DNA of 64,000 bases from Azophilus sp965221755 (lineage in GTDB: Bacteria; Pseudomonadota; Gammaproteobacteria; Pseudomonadales; Azotimanducaceae). How positions within the stretch are numbered: the stretch's first letter is position 1; every line of letters starts with the position of its first letter. Shown here piece by piece: positions 1 to 6,949 of the stretch. The notes under the pieces are model-generated. The model did no database searches and had not been told where the DNA came from. It was given only the letters and a program-made list of their open reading frames with translations. The position numbers were made by a program, and so were the translations under genes. The stretch lies in the NCBI GenBank assembly GCA_965221755.1, contig OZ244921.1, positions 1,488,001 to 1,552,000 on the forward strand, read 5' to 3'.

Positions 1-859
1 CCACCTGCTCCACCCGCCGCCGCACCTCGGCATCCACGGGAGCCATTTCGTCATCGACCCAGACAGCCACGCTTAGGTCCCCGAGCGTGCGGCCATCGAG
101 CGTGGGCAGGTCGAGGCGGTAGCCCCGAGCCATGATGTCGTCCGGCCCCGCCATGGCCATCAGGGCGGTCTCGAGGTCCGCGGCCGAGCGCGCCAGCGGG
201 CCGATGACCGAGATGTCCGGCTGGCTGCGCACGTCCCCCGGCGGCGCATGGCCGCGCATCCAGAGCAGGTTCCAAGTGGGCTTGTGGCCGAAGACGCCGC
301 AGAAATGCGCCGGGTTGCGGATGGACCCGCCGATGTCTGAGCCGGTCTCAATGCCGGTGAGGCCCGCTGCCAAGGCCGCTGCCGACCCCCCGGAGGAGCC
401 GCCGGGAACGCGCTTCAAGTCGTAGGGGTTGTTGGTGGTGCCGTAGATGTCGTTGTAGCTCTGGAAGTCCGCCAGCATCAGGGGCACGTTGGTCTTGCCG
501 AACACCACCGCGCCAGCCGCCTTTAGCCGACGCACCGGCTCGGCGTCCGCGGCGGCGATGTTGTCCTGCCAATCGACGTTGCCCCAAGTGGTGGGCGCGC
601 CCGCCACGTTGTAGGACTCCTTCACCGTCATCGGCACCCCGTGCAGCGGGCCGAGCCGGTCGCCGCGGGCGATGGCCCGGTCCGCGTCGCGCGCATCGGC
701 CAAGGCCTGTTCGCGCAAGTCCACCACCAGTGCGTTGAGTTCGCCGTTGTGGCGGTCCACTCGGTCCAAGTAGTGCCGCAGCAACGCTTCGCTGCTGAGC
801 TCCCCGCCGCGGATTTTGGCGGCGAGCTCCGTGGCGGAAAGAAACGCGATCTCGCTCAT
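1..859 (-). CDS. Amidase, GatA-like amidase signature family (C-terminus cut by window edge)
   Basis: Hydrolase of the amidase signature (AS) family, which uses a Ser-cisSer-Lys triad to cleave carbon-nitrogen amide bonds. The reading frame opens at the ATG at 859 and runs off the left edge, giving about 286 residues of an expected 450-500. Visible hallmarks are the catalytic lysine in MTVKESYNVAG near residue 75, and the glycine/serine-rich signature GGSSGGSAAALAAG near residues 146-160, followed by the nucleophile segment DIGGSIRNPA. Within the family it resembles stand-alone amidases of broad or unknown substrate rather than a GatCAB subunit, because no gatB or gatC is beside it. It lies in an accessory region with remnants of acyl-CoA metabolism genes. 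Family assignment is firm; substrate is unknown. Confidence 0.9.
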   Translation of the reverse strand, partial: MSEIAFLSATELAAKIRGGELSSEALLRHYLDRVDRHNGELNALVVDLREQALADARDADRAIARGDRLGPLHGVPMTVKESYNVAGAPTTWGNVDWQDNIAAADAEPVRRLKAAGAVVFGKTNVPLMLADFQSYNDIYGTTNNPYDLKRVPGGSSGGSAAALAAGLTGIETGSDIGGSIRNPAHFCGVFGHKPTWNLLWMRGHAPPGDVRSQPDISVIGPLARSAADLETALMAMAGPDDIMARGYRLDLPTLDGRTLGDLSVAVWVDDEMAPVDAEVRRRVEQV

Positions 860-907
860 GGCCTGTGCTCCAAGATGCGGACGGAAAGCCTAGGTTAACC
901 GATTGGG

Positions 908-985
908 TGGGTCAGGTTCCGACATCTTTCCGAGCCCGCGCACCCGCTTCGCGGGTGCGTTTGAGTTTCGCTAACGCGAAACTCC
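908..985 (+). repeat. IS481-like terminal repeat plus two hairpins
   Basis: Positions 908-940 match the dispersed consensus GTTCCGANATNTTTCNGAGC. They are followed at 939-959 by a perfect hairpin (CGCACCCGC, loop TTC, GCGGGTGCG) and at 963-984 by another (GAGTTTCGC, loop TAAC, GCGAAACTC). The same modules recur at 1445-1532, 39975-40041 and 63395-63461, and the first one matches the ends of the IS element at 55127-56476. Confidence 0.7.
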
Positions 986-1444
986 GCGCTGCGAGCGGGA
1001 GCGCTCAAGGTCGGGCGCTTAGCTGGGCCTGCTCCCAAGCCCTGACCTTGGGCAGCGCGGCATCGAAGGCCCTGAGGTAGTTGCCGCGCTGGACCAAAGC
1101 CCGCATCGGATCGCAGTTAATGGTCGGGCGCCCGGTTGCCTGAGACGAAAGGGTCCCGCTTCTGCTGCAAGGGGATCCCGAACATGGCCACCCGGCCCAC
1201 GCGGTCGCCCGCCATTGCCAAGTGTCGCTGCGGTGCGCCAGCGTCTCGTCGCCAAAGGCATGGTTTGAAGCCAAGCGGCATGGGGAAACCGCCTTCACGG
1301 TGCCGATGTTCCATGCGTTCATGAAGCGGTAGATGCCGGAGTTGCTGAAGCATGTGCCGCAAACGCGAAGCCGATGGCGAACTGCGGTGTCTCGGGCGCT
1401 TAACGCAGTCAGTCTCGCCGCGGCTTCGGGGTCACAGCGCTGTG
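986..1444. other. Gap with an unidentified decayed frame
   Basis: No intact gene is convincing here. On the minus strand a frame from 1322 to 1005 ends in a natural-looking tail (residues such as MRALVQRGNYLRAFDAAL), and another frame overlapping it carries a more protein-like middle part. This suggests a frameshifted remnant of an unrecognised gene between two copies of the same repeat family. The family could not be named. Confidence 0.3.
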
Positions 1445-1532
1445 CGGGTTCAGAAACTCATCGGAATCTGACCTAGGCGACGAGTGCGGAGTTTCGCTGC
1501 GCGAAACTCCAACGCGCCCGCCTTGCGGGTGC
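1445..1532 (-). repeat. IS481-like terminal repeat plus palindromes, inverted copy
   Basis: 1445-1473 is the reverse complement of the dispersed terminal-repeat consensus. About 14 bp further, 1488-1510 is a perfect palindrome with 10-bp arms GGAGTTTCGC and GCGAAACTCC around TGC. A third hairpin, GCGCCCGC / GCGGGTGCGC, lies at about 1513-1532. The repeat ends immediately before the promoter of the toxin-antitoxin module. Confidence 0.7.
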
Positions 1533-1535
1533 GCC

Positions 1536-1585
1536 TTGACCTTGCGTACGTCATTGCGTACCTTTCCGGAACCTAAACGGAAAGG
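1536..1585 (+). promoter_or_regulatory. Promoter/operator of the yefM-yoeB-like module
   Basis: A -35-like TTGACC (1536-1541) lies 17 bp from TACCTT (1559-1564). The spacer contains two direct repeats TTGCGTAC (1542-1549 and 1554-1561, 12-bp period). An inverted repeat CCTTTCCG / CGGAAAGG (1561-1568, 1578-1585) overlaps the -10 and the ribosome-binding region. Such repeats are typical binding sites for an autorepressing antitoxin-toxin complex; the operator role is inferred. Confidence 0.5.
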
Positions 1586-1593
1586 AAATATCC

Positions 1594-1836
1594 ATGACCA
1601 CCATCACGGCCACCGAGGCACGGTCAAAGTTGTATCGCCTGATGGACTTGGTTGCCGAGTCTCATCAACCGGTGGTGATTACCGGCAAGAGAGGCCGCTC
1701 CGTCCTAGTCTGTGAGGATGATTGGAGGGCCATCCAGGAAACGCTTTTCCTGCTGTCGGTTCCGGGCATGCGCGAGTCCATTCGGGAGGGCATGGAGGCG
1801 TCGGTCGGAGATTGCAGCGAGGCGCTTGATTGGTGA
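1594..1836 (+). CDS. Type II antitoxin, Phd/YefM family
   Basis: Eighty-residue antitoxin that should neutralise the toxin encoded directly downstream and repress its own promoter through its N-terminal DNA-binding fold. The N-terminus MTTITATEARSKLYRLMD and the central VVITGKRGRSVLV segment are characteristic of YefM/Phd proteins. The acidic, flexible C-terminal part ending in SEALDW is where these antitoxins wrap their toxin. The stop codon overlaps the GTG start of the toxin (GTGA), so translation is coupled, the normal arrangement for such pairs. Length is typical of YefM (about 80-90 residues). Operator-like repeats lie immediately upstream. Confidence is high for the family; functionality is presumed. 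Confidence 0.93.
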   Translation: MTTITATEARSKLYRLMDLVAESHQPVVITGKRGRSVLVCEDDWRAIQETLFLLSVPGMRESIREGMEASVGDCSEALDW

Positions 1837-2093
1837 GTTGGCGCATCGTTTACGCCAAGCGGGCTCAACGCGACGCGAGGAAACTGAGCGCAAGCGGACT
1901 GAAGCCTAAAGCGGAACAGCTACTGTCAATCCTCTCCGAAGACCCTTACCGCAACCCTCCGCCCTTCGAGAAATTAGTCGGCGACCTCGCCGGTGCCCAT
2001 TCACGCAGAATCAATATCCAACATCGACTCGTTTACCAAGTGCTCGAAGATGGGCGAATCGTGAAGGTGCTGCGCATGTGGAGCCACTATTAG
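1833..2093 (+). CDS. Toxin of the Txe/YoeB mRNA interferase family
   Basis: Small basic ribosome-dependent mRNA interferase partner of the preceding antitoxin. The protein begins VSWRIVYAKRAQRDARKL, carries the family segment PFEKLVGDL near residues 45-55, and ends in the diagnostic RRINIQHRLVYQVL and KVLRMWSHY motifs. In YoeB the catalytic residues are Glu46, Arg65 and His83; an arginine in RRIN and the terminal His-Tyr pair are present here. I chose GTG at 1833, giving a 4-nt GTGA overlap with the antitoxin, over TTG at 1830. At about 86 residues it has the usual size. It looks complete and potentially active. Confidence 0.93.
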   Translation: MSWRIVYAKRAQRDARKLSASGLKPKAEQLLSILSEDPYRNPPPFEKLVGDLAGAHSRRINIQHRLVYQVLEDGRIVKVLRMWSHY

Positions 2094-2286
2094 TGCTCAA
2101 CAGGCCCTCTGACCCCCGATGCTGGATGCTGCGTCTTGGACCGCGCTTCTCGGCTCAAGCGCGTCTTGCCTTCGCTAGGAATTCCCTCATGCACGGCAAG
2201 CGCGCAAGCGAACTGAAAGCGCCGCTTGCCGCCAGCCCCACTGACCCGCCACAATCCCAACCCCGCCCATCAAGAGCGCCGCACGG
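2094..2286. other. Short intergenic stretch, nothing recognised
   Basis: No gene, RNA or clear regulatory element was seen between the toxin gene and the hydratase remnant. Confidence 0.4.
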
Positions 2287-2718
2287 TGGCCGCAGACGAG
2301 ACCCTCTAAGAGGAAGCCGATGGCATCGCCATCATCGCCATCAACCGCCCGGAGATGAGGAACACGCTGACCAACAGCGTCATCCAAGGCGTTGAGGACG
2401 GCATCGACCGGGCCAGCCGGGCCAAGGACGTGGCGGCCGTGGTGCTGCCCGGCATCGGCGACACGCTGACCGCCGGCTACGACCTCACCGCCAACCGCGG
2501 CGACTGGAAGACGCCCTACGGGGCGCCGGACATCATAAGTCCCCTATGACAACATGGGCCTGCGCACGACCCAACAGCTCGGCACCCTGTTCGACGGCAT
2601 GACGCGCCACACGGAGGAGGCCTACCGCTGGGCGGAGGACTTCGCGGACAAGGGCTTCCGGCAAACCATCCGCGACCGGGACCGGCCTTGGGACGACTAC
2701 GGCGAGAAGCCAGAGTAG
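2287..2718 (+). pseudogene. Enoyl-CoA hydratase/isomerase remnant
   Basis: Two pieces of a crotonase-family protein survive. The first reads ADGIAIIAINRPEMRNTLTN and continues to an ALPGIGDTLTAGYDL-like oxyanion-hole segment (to about 2549). The second, in another frame from about 2550 to the TAG at 2716, reads as a typical C-terminus (RHTEEAYRWAEDF, then KGFRQTIRDRDRPWDDYG). An in-frame stop lies near 2312, ahead of the first recognisable segment, and the central domain, roughly 130 residues including the catalytic glutamates, is missing. It is therefore a deletion-plus-frameshift pseudogene. It sits just upstream of an intact reductase and may once have been its operon partner. Confidence 0.8.
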
Positions 2719-2775
2719 GATGAAGCCCGAGGAGTGGGGTATATTCCCCCGCCTTCGCAGACACAAGGACACGCC

Positions 2776-3795
2776 ATGAACGCCAATCGCCAATGGACCC
2801 TCGCCAAGCGCCCCTTCGGCATGGTCGGCCCCGACAACTTTGCGTATCGGGAGGCGCCGATTCCCACGCCCGGCGAGGGCGAGGTGCTGGTGCGCAATCT
2901 CTACCTGTCCTTCGACCCCACCCAGCGGGGCTGGATGGAGGATCGGGAGAGCTACATGCCGCCGGTGCGGTTGGGCGAGCCGATGCGGGCCGGATCGGTC
3001 GGCCAGGTGGCGCAGTCCAACCATCCCGACTTTGCCATCGGGGAACTGGTGCAGACCTTGGGCAACTGGCAGGACTTCGTGGTGGTCAGCCCCGCCGAGG
3101 GCTTCGGTGGGCTGACCAAGCTGCCGCCCGGCGTTGATCCGGACCTCATGCTCTCCGTGCTGGGCACCACGGGCCTCACCGCCTACTGGGGCCTGCTGGA
3201 CCTCGGCAGTCCGCGCAGCGGCGAGACCGTGCTGGTGTCCGGGGCCGCCGGCGCCACCGGCTCGGTCGCGGGGCAGATCGCCCGCATCAAGGGCTGCCGG
3301 GTGGTCGGCATCGCCGGCGGGCCGGAGAAATGCGCCTGGCTCACTGAGCAGGCCCGCTTCGATGCCGCCATCGACTACAAGAGCCAGGACGTGGACGCCC
3401 ACATCGGCGAGCTTTGCCCGAACCGGGTGGACGTGTTCTTCGACAATGTGGGCGGCGGCATTCTCGAAGCCGCACTCAACCACATCAACCTGCGCGCCCG
3501 GGTGGTGCTCTGCGGCGGCATTTCAAGCTACAACGCCACCGAACCCGTGCCCGGCCCCGCCAACCTGATGAATCTGGTGATCAACCGCGCCCGCATGGAG
3601 GGCTTCATCGTCATCGACTACTTCGACCGCATGGCGCAGGCGGTCAACGACCTGATGGGCTGGATTCAATCCGGAGAACTGGTCTATCAGAACGACATTC
3701 AAGAGGGCTTTGAGAACATCCCGCAAACCCTGACCAGGCTCTTCACCGGGCGGAACCGCGGCAAGCAACTGCTGAAGATCGCCGACCCAGCTTGA
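2776..3795 (+). CDS. NADP-dependent medium-chain reductase (CurA/YncB-like)
   Basis: Zinc-independent medium-chain dehydrogenase/reductase of the leukotriene B4 dehydrogenase / curcumin reductase group, which uses NADPH to reduce the C=C bond of enones. The 339-residue product matches the family length. Visible features are the N-terminal MNANRQWTLAKRPFG start, the substrate-domain segment NLYLSFDPTQRGWM near residue 45, the Rossmann motif VSGAAGATGSVAGQIA near residues 155-170, and the family-typical YFDNVGG-like FFDNVGG near residue 222. The ATG at 2776 is preferred over an upstream in-frame ATG at 2734, because homology begins at MNANRQW and the upstream codons look non-coding. No partner gene is intact nearby. 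Physiological substrate unknown. Confidence 0.92.
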   Translation: MNANRQWTLAKRPFGMVGPDNFAYREAPIPTPGEGEVLVRNLYLSFDPTQRGWMEDRESYMPPVRLGEPMRAGSVGQVAQSNHPDFAIGELVQTLGNWQDFVVVSPAEGFGGLTKLPPGVDPDLMLSVLGTTGLTAYWGLLDLGSPRSGETVLVSGAAGATGSVAGQIARIKGCRVVGIAGGPEKCAWLTEQARFDAAIDYKSQDVDAHIGELCPNRVDVFFDNVGGGILEAALNHINLRARVVLCGGISSYNATEPVPGPANLMNLVINRARMEGFIVIDYFDRMAQAVNDLMGWIQSGELVYQNDIQEGFENIPQTLTRLFTGRNRGKQLLKIADPA

Positions 3796-3854
3796 TCGGG
3801 GTGCTCGAACTTGGGCCATCCCTCCAAGGCATAACGAACTGAAGGTTTGCGCCC

Positions 3855-4187
3855 TCAAAATTGCCGGGGGCCGGAGGGTTGTTTCCCGCGCGTCAGAAAA
3901 ACATTGGCAGCGAGCCACTTGCGGCTGATGATTCTGTATGTTTCCTCATAGATCCGCTTTCTAGGCCCAATAGTGACGATATCGATGCGGTCTCTCTCGC
4001 TGATGGCATAGATAATGCGCATCCTACCCAAACGGAAGCTGCGCAATCCCCGCAACTCATCCACCAACGGCTTTCCGCTTGTTGGCTTTTCAATAATCAT
4101 GCGAAGCGCCTCTCTTATTCGGCGCTTCAGGGCGGGATGCGAGTGTCGTATCAGCACCGCCGTCTCGTCGGGAACCTTGAGTTTCAT
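3855..4187 (-). CDS. RelE/ParE-superfamily toxin
   Basis: Toxin component of the second type II module in this region. The protein begins MKLKVPDETAVLIRHSHPAL and shows the RelE/ParE-fold landmarks: basic helix KRRIREALRMIIEKP, GKPLVDELRGLRSFRLGRMR near residues 45-65, the strand IIYAISERDRIDIVTIG, and an extended basic C-terminus. RelE toxins cleave mRNA on the ribosome and ParE toxins poison gyrase; the sequence alone does not separate them, although the LRSFRLGRMRIIYAI pattern favours the RelE/StbE type. ATG at 4187 was chosen; TTG at 4199 in the same frame is possible. It lies 24 nt downstream of its antitoxin and is about 110 residues long. Confidence 0.85.
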   Translation of the reverse strand: MKLKVPDETAVLIRHSHPALKRRIREALRMIIEKPTSGKPLVDELRGLRSFRLGRMRIIYAISERDRIDIVTIGPRKRIYEETYRIISRKWLAANVFLTRGKQPSGPRQF

Positions 4188-4211
4188 GCGGCAAAACAAT
4201 CTGGTTGCGCA

Positions 4212-4475
4212 TCATTCGCCAACCAACTCGTCTAGCGAATACAGCCGGACCTTGCTTCCTTCAAGCCTGCGCAGCCCCTTCTTGATTTCGTCCATCAAGT
4301 CGGCATCGGACTTGATTGCCACCGTTTCACGCCAGCTTTCGAATTCGCTTGGGCTGACGAGCACTGCGGCAGGGGTGCCATTCTTGGTGATGACGACTTC
4401 TTCGTCCGATACGTTAATGGCTTCAATCAATGCACTCAGCTTCATTTTGGCTTCCGACAAAGACATCACTTTCAT
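4212..4475 (-). CDS. Antitoxin, Phd/YefM-like
   Basis: Eighty-seven-residue antitoxin preceding the RelE/ParE-type toxin on the same strand. The N-terminus MKVMSLSEAKMKLSALIEAI is a DNA-binding Phd/YefM-type start. VVITKNGTPAAVLVS is the conserved central strand pair, and the acidic tail (DADLMDEIKKGL) should contact the toxin. The ATG at 4475 matches the homology start; the open frame continues upstream only because it fuses in frame with debris of a CoA-transferase gene. An inverted repeat at 4496-4513 lies directly upstream as a plausible autoregulatory operator. Confidence 0.88.
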   Translation of the reverse strand: MKVMSLSEAKMKLSALIEAINVSDEEVVITKNGTPAAVLVSPSEFESWRETVAIKSDADLMDEIKKGLRRLEGSKVRLYSLDELVGE

Positions 4476-4495
4476 GGTCTGACCTGTATTCAAGT

Positions 4496-4513
4496 TGATC
4501 CGAATTTGGATCA
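4496..4513 (-). promoter_or_regulatory. Operator-like inverted repeat before second antitoxin
   Basis: TGATCC and GGATCA arms separated by six bases form an 18-bp inverted repeat, about 20 bp upstream of the antitoxin ATG. Position and symmetry fit an autorepression site; no binding data are available. Confidence 0.45.
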
Positions 4514-4514
4514 T

Positions 4515-5061
4515 TGTCCATCGCCAAGAGCGTATGTTCAACGCCAAGCAGTCCACCAACGCCACATCCACATGCTGCCCCTCGCCGGTGCAATCCCGGT
4601 GGCGCAGCGCCGCCATGGCGCCCAAGGCCCCGTGCAGGCCGGCCAAGTCATCGCCGAGGTAGGTGGGCGCCTTGGTCGGCCCGCCCTGCGGCGCGCCGTT
4701 CAACGATGCCCAGCCGCTGTAGGCTTGGGCGAGGGGATCGTAGCCGGCCCGCGCCGACAGCGGTCAGCTTGAGGAAGGCCGCGCGTCCCACCGGCAGGCG
4801 CAGGTCCAACGTCAGGTTGCGCTTGTTGCGGTTGACGGTCTCGTGGGCCAGCGTGAGGCTGGAGTCCGGCAACAAGGGCGGCATGCGCCGCGCCACCTCC
4901 CCGCCCGGCAGCTCCACCTTCACCACGTCCACGCCCAAGTCGGCCAGGACGCAGGCCGCCATGGGGCCGGCCCAGGTGGTGGTGGCCTCCACCACCTTGA
5001 CGCCGTGCAGCGGGCCGTCCAAGTCGCTGCGGGCATTGGCGAAGAAATCGTTGCTGTCCAC
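4515..5061 (-). pseudogene. CaiB/BaiF-type CoA-transferase, truncated and frameshifted
   Basis: The frame opening at 5061 begins like a family III CoA-transferase: PLHGVKVVEATTTWAGPMAA, then VLADLGVDVVKVE and NRNKRNLTLDL. It loses homology near 4760. A second frame resumes with GGPTKAPTYLGDDLAGLHGA and HRDCTGEGQHVDVALVDCL, normally found far downstream in this family, so about 60-90 residues have been deleted and the frame changed. Homology stops abruptly near 4520, exactly where the toxin-antitoxin module starts. The C-terminal half is absent. The simplest reading is that module acquisition or a deletion truncated an already decaying gene. Confidence 0.82.
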
Positions 5062-5171
5062 GAAACCTCCTCTGTTGCTTTGCTCGCGGGATGAGGTTGC
5101 CGAGCGATTCAGCCTTGGCGCCCGGCGCCGCCCCTTGCATCGGTCTTAAGGCACGGCCTCGTTTGCCCGGG

Positions 5172-6140
5172 CTAAGGAACGATGACCGTGGAGCCGGTGG
5201 TGGCGCGGGCTTCCAAGTCCCGATGCGCCTGCACCAAGTCCGCCAATGGGTATCGTTGGTTGATGTGGATGGCCACCAGGCCGTCCGCCATCAGGCGGAA
5301 CAGCTGGTCGGCCATGCCCTGCTGGTCCTGGGGCGTGGCCGCGTAGGCCGCCAGCGAGGGGCGGGTGAAGAACAAGGAGCCGCGCTGCATCAAATCCTGG
5401 GGCTGAACCGCCGGGGCCAGCCCCGACGCATTGCCGTAGCTGACGAACATCCCCAAGGGCGCCAATGAATCGAGGCTGGCCCGATAGGTGTCCTTGCCCA
5501 CCGCGTCATAGACCACGTTGACGCCTCGGCCGTCGGTGAGTTCCCTCACCCGCGCCGCCACGTCCTCCTCACGATACAGGATCACGTGGTCGGCCCCGTT
5601 GCGCCGGGCGAGCTTCGCCTTGCCGGGGCTGCCGGCGGTGCCGATGACGGTGGCGCCGATGTGCCGCGCCCACTGGCACAGAATGAGGCCCACCCCGCCG
5701 GCTGCGGCATGCACCAGGGCGCTGTGCTCAGCGCCCAAGGCGAAGGTGCGCGTGACCAAATAGCAGGCGGTCAGCCCCTTGAGCAGGCTGGCGGCGACCT
5801 GATCATCGGCCACCCCGCCAGGCACTTTGACCAAGCGGCTGGCCGGCACCAAGCTCGCTTCGGCGTAGGCGCCCAGATTGCCGGCATAGGCCACCCGGTC
5901 GCCCACCGCCAATGCCACGCCCGCGCCAACGGCCTCCACCACCCCGGCGGCTTCGACGCCCAAGCGGGTGGGCAGCGGCAGCGGGTACAGGCCGCTGCGA
6001 TGGTAGGTGTCGATGAAGTTCAGGCCGATGGCGGTGTGGCGAACCAGCGCTTCACCCGCACTCGGCTCGCCAAGCTCATCCTGCTCCCATTGCATCACCT
6101 CCGGCCCGCCGGCCTGGTGCATTCGATAGACGCCGGTCAT
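5172..6140 (-). CDS. qorA: NADPH:quinone reductase (Qor family)
   Basis: Medium-chain reductase of the quinone oxidoreductase (zeta-crystallin) family, reducing quinones with NADPH. The 322-residue product has the family start MTGVYRMHQAGGPEVMQW, the GLNFIDTYHRSGLYPLPLP segment near residues 40-60, the dinucleotide-binding stretch VHAAAGGVGLILCQWA near 145-160, and the downstream GRGVNVVYDAVG motif. Its ATG overlaps the trpC stop codon (ATGA), so it is translationally coupled to the trp operon although it has no known step in tryptophan synthesis. The longer open frame upstream lies within trpC and is not used. It is the last gene of the operon; the next 100 bp hold nothing obvious. Confidence 0.92.
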   Translation of the reverse strand: MTGVYRMHQAGGPEVMQWEQDELGEPSAGEALVRHTAIGLNFIDTYHRSGLYPLPLPTRLGVEAAGVVEAVGAGVALAVGDRVAYAGNLGAYAEASLVPASRLVKVPGGVADDQVAASLLKGLTACYLVTRTFALGAEHSALVHAAAGGVGLILCQWARHIGATVIGTAGSPGKAKLARRNGADHVILYREEDVAARVRELTDGRGVNVVYDAVGKDTYRASLDSLAPLGMFVSYGNASGLAPAVQPQDLMQRGSLFFTRPSLAAYAATPQDQQGMADQLFRLMADGLVAIHINQRYPLADLVQAHRDLEARATTGSTVIVP

Positions 6141-6949
6141 TTGCCGTCCTCCTTGCCGTTGATGTCCCCGAACAGCATGGCAAGCGCAGCGCCCGGATCG
6201 TCGGCCCGCATGAACGCCTCGCCAACCAGAAAGGCGTCCACCCCGCATTGCCGCATCATCCGCACTTGGCCAGGCTCATGAAAGCCGCTTTCGGTCACCA
6301 CCCGGACGCCATCCGGCATCCGCCCAAGCAAATCCAAGGTGGTTTCCAAGCGCGTCTCGAAGGTCTTGAGGTTGCGGTTGTTGATGCCCACGAGCCGTGG
6401 ATTCAGGTTGAGCGTCGTTTCCAGCTCTCCGGCATCATGCACTTCGATCAAGGCATCGAGCCCCAAGGCGAGAGCCTGCTGGTGAAGCGCCTCGAGTTGC
6501 GCGGCATCGAGCGCGCCTGCGATCAGCAGCACGCAGTCCGCGCCGAGCGCCCGGGACTCAAGTATTTGATAGCCGTCCACCATGAAGTCCTTGCGCAGCA
6601 CGGGGAGGGCGGTGGCTTGCCGGGCGGTTTGCAAGTGCTGGTCCGCGCCTTGGAAGAAGGCCGCATCGGTCAGCACCGATAGGCAGGCGGCGCCTGCCGC
6701 CTGGTATTGCGGCGCGATGACGGCAGGTTCGTAGTCAGCCCGGATCAAGCCCTTGCTCGGCGAAGCCTTCTTGAGTTCCGCGATCACTGCCGGCTGGCCC
6801 GCAGCGATCTTGCGGTCGAGGGCCGCGGCGAAGCCCCGCGGGGCGGATTGCCGATCGGCTTCGGCCTTAAGTTCCGCAACGCCCCGCCGCCGTCGGCGTT
6901 CGGCGACCTCTTCGCACTTGTGGGCGATGATGCGTCCGAGAATGGTCAC
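6137..6949 (-). CDS. trpC: Indole-3-glycerol phosphate synthase
   Basis: Catalyses decarboxylating ring closure of carboxyphenylamino-deoxyribulose phosphate to indole-3-glycerol phosphate, the fourth chorismate-to-tryptophan step. The 270-residue (beta/alpha)8 protein starts TILGRIIAHKCEEVAERRR and contains the catalytic AELKKASPSKG strand near residue 60, PVLRKDFMVDGYQI near 115-130, GINNRNLKTFE near 185, and the phosphate-binding VTESGF / FLVGEAFMR end. It is monofunctional, with no fused trpF. The GTG start at 6949 overlaps the trpD stop (GTGA), and its own stop overlaps the start of the quinone reductase. Assignment is secure. Confidence 0.97.
   Translation of the reverse strand: MTILGRIIAHKCEEVAERRRRRGVAELKAEADRQSAPRGFAAALDRKIAAGQPAVIAELKKASPSKGLIRADYEPAVIAPQYQAAGAACLSVLTDAAFFQGADQHLQTARQATALPVLRKDFMVDGYQILESRALGADCVLLIAGALDAAQLEALHQQALALGLDALIEVHDAGELETTLNLNPRLVGINNRNLKTFETRLETTLDLLGRMPDGVRVVTESGFHEPGQVRMMRQCGVDAFLVGEAFMRADDPGAALAMLFGDINGKEDGK

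Noticed and set aside
908..1532. Whole interval 908-1532 as one transposon bounded by inverted repeats
   Set aside because: The two terminal-repeat modules face outward relative to IS481 orientation (right end at 908-940, left end at 1445), so they do not bound a single element in the expected way.
5172..6248. Upstream extension of the quinone reductase to 6248
   Set aside because: The extra 36 residues lie within trpC in another frame and have no family similarity; the ATGA overlap start at 6140 fits.
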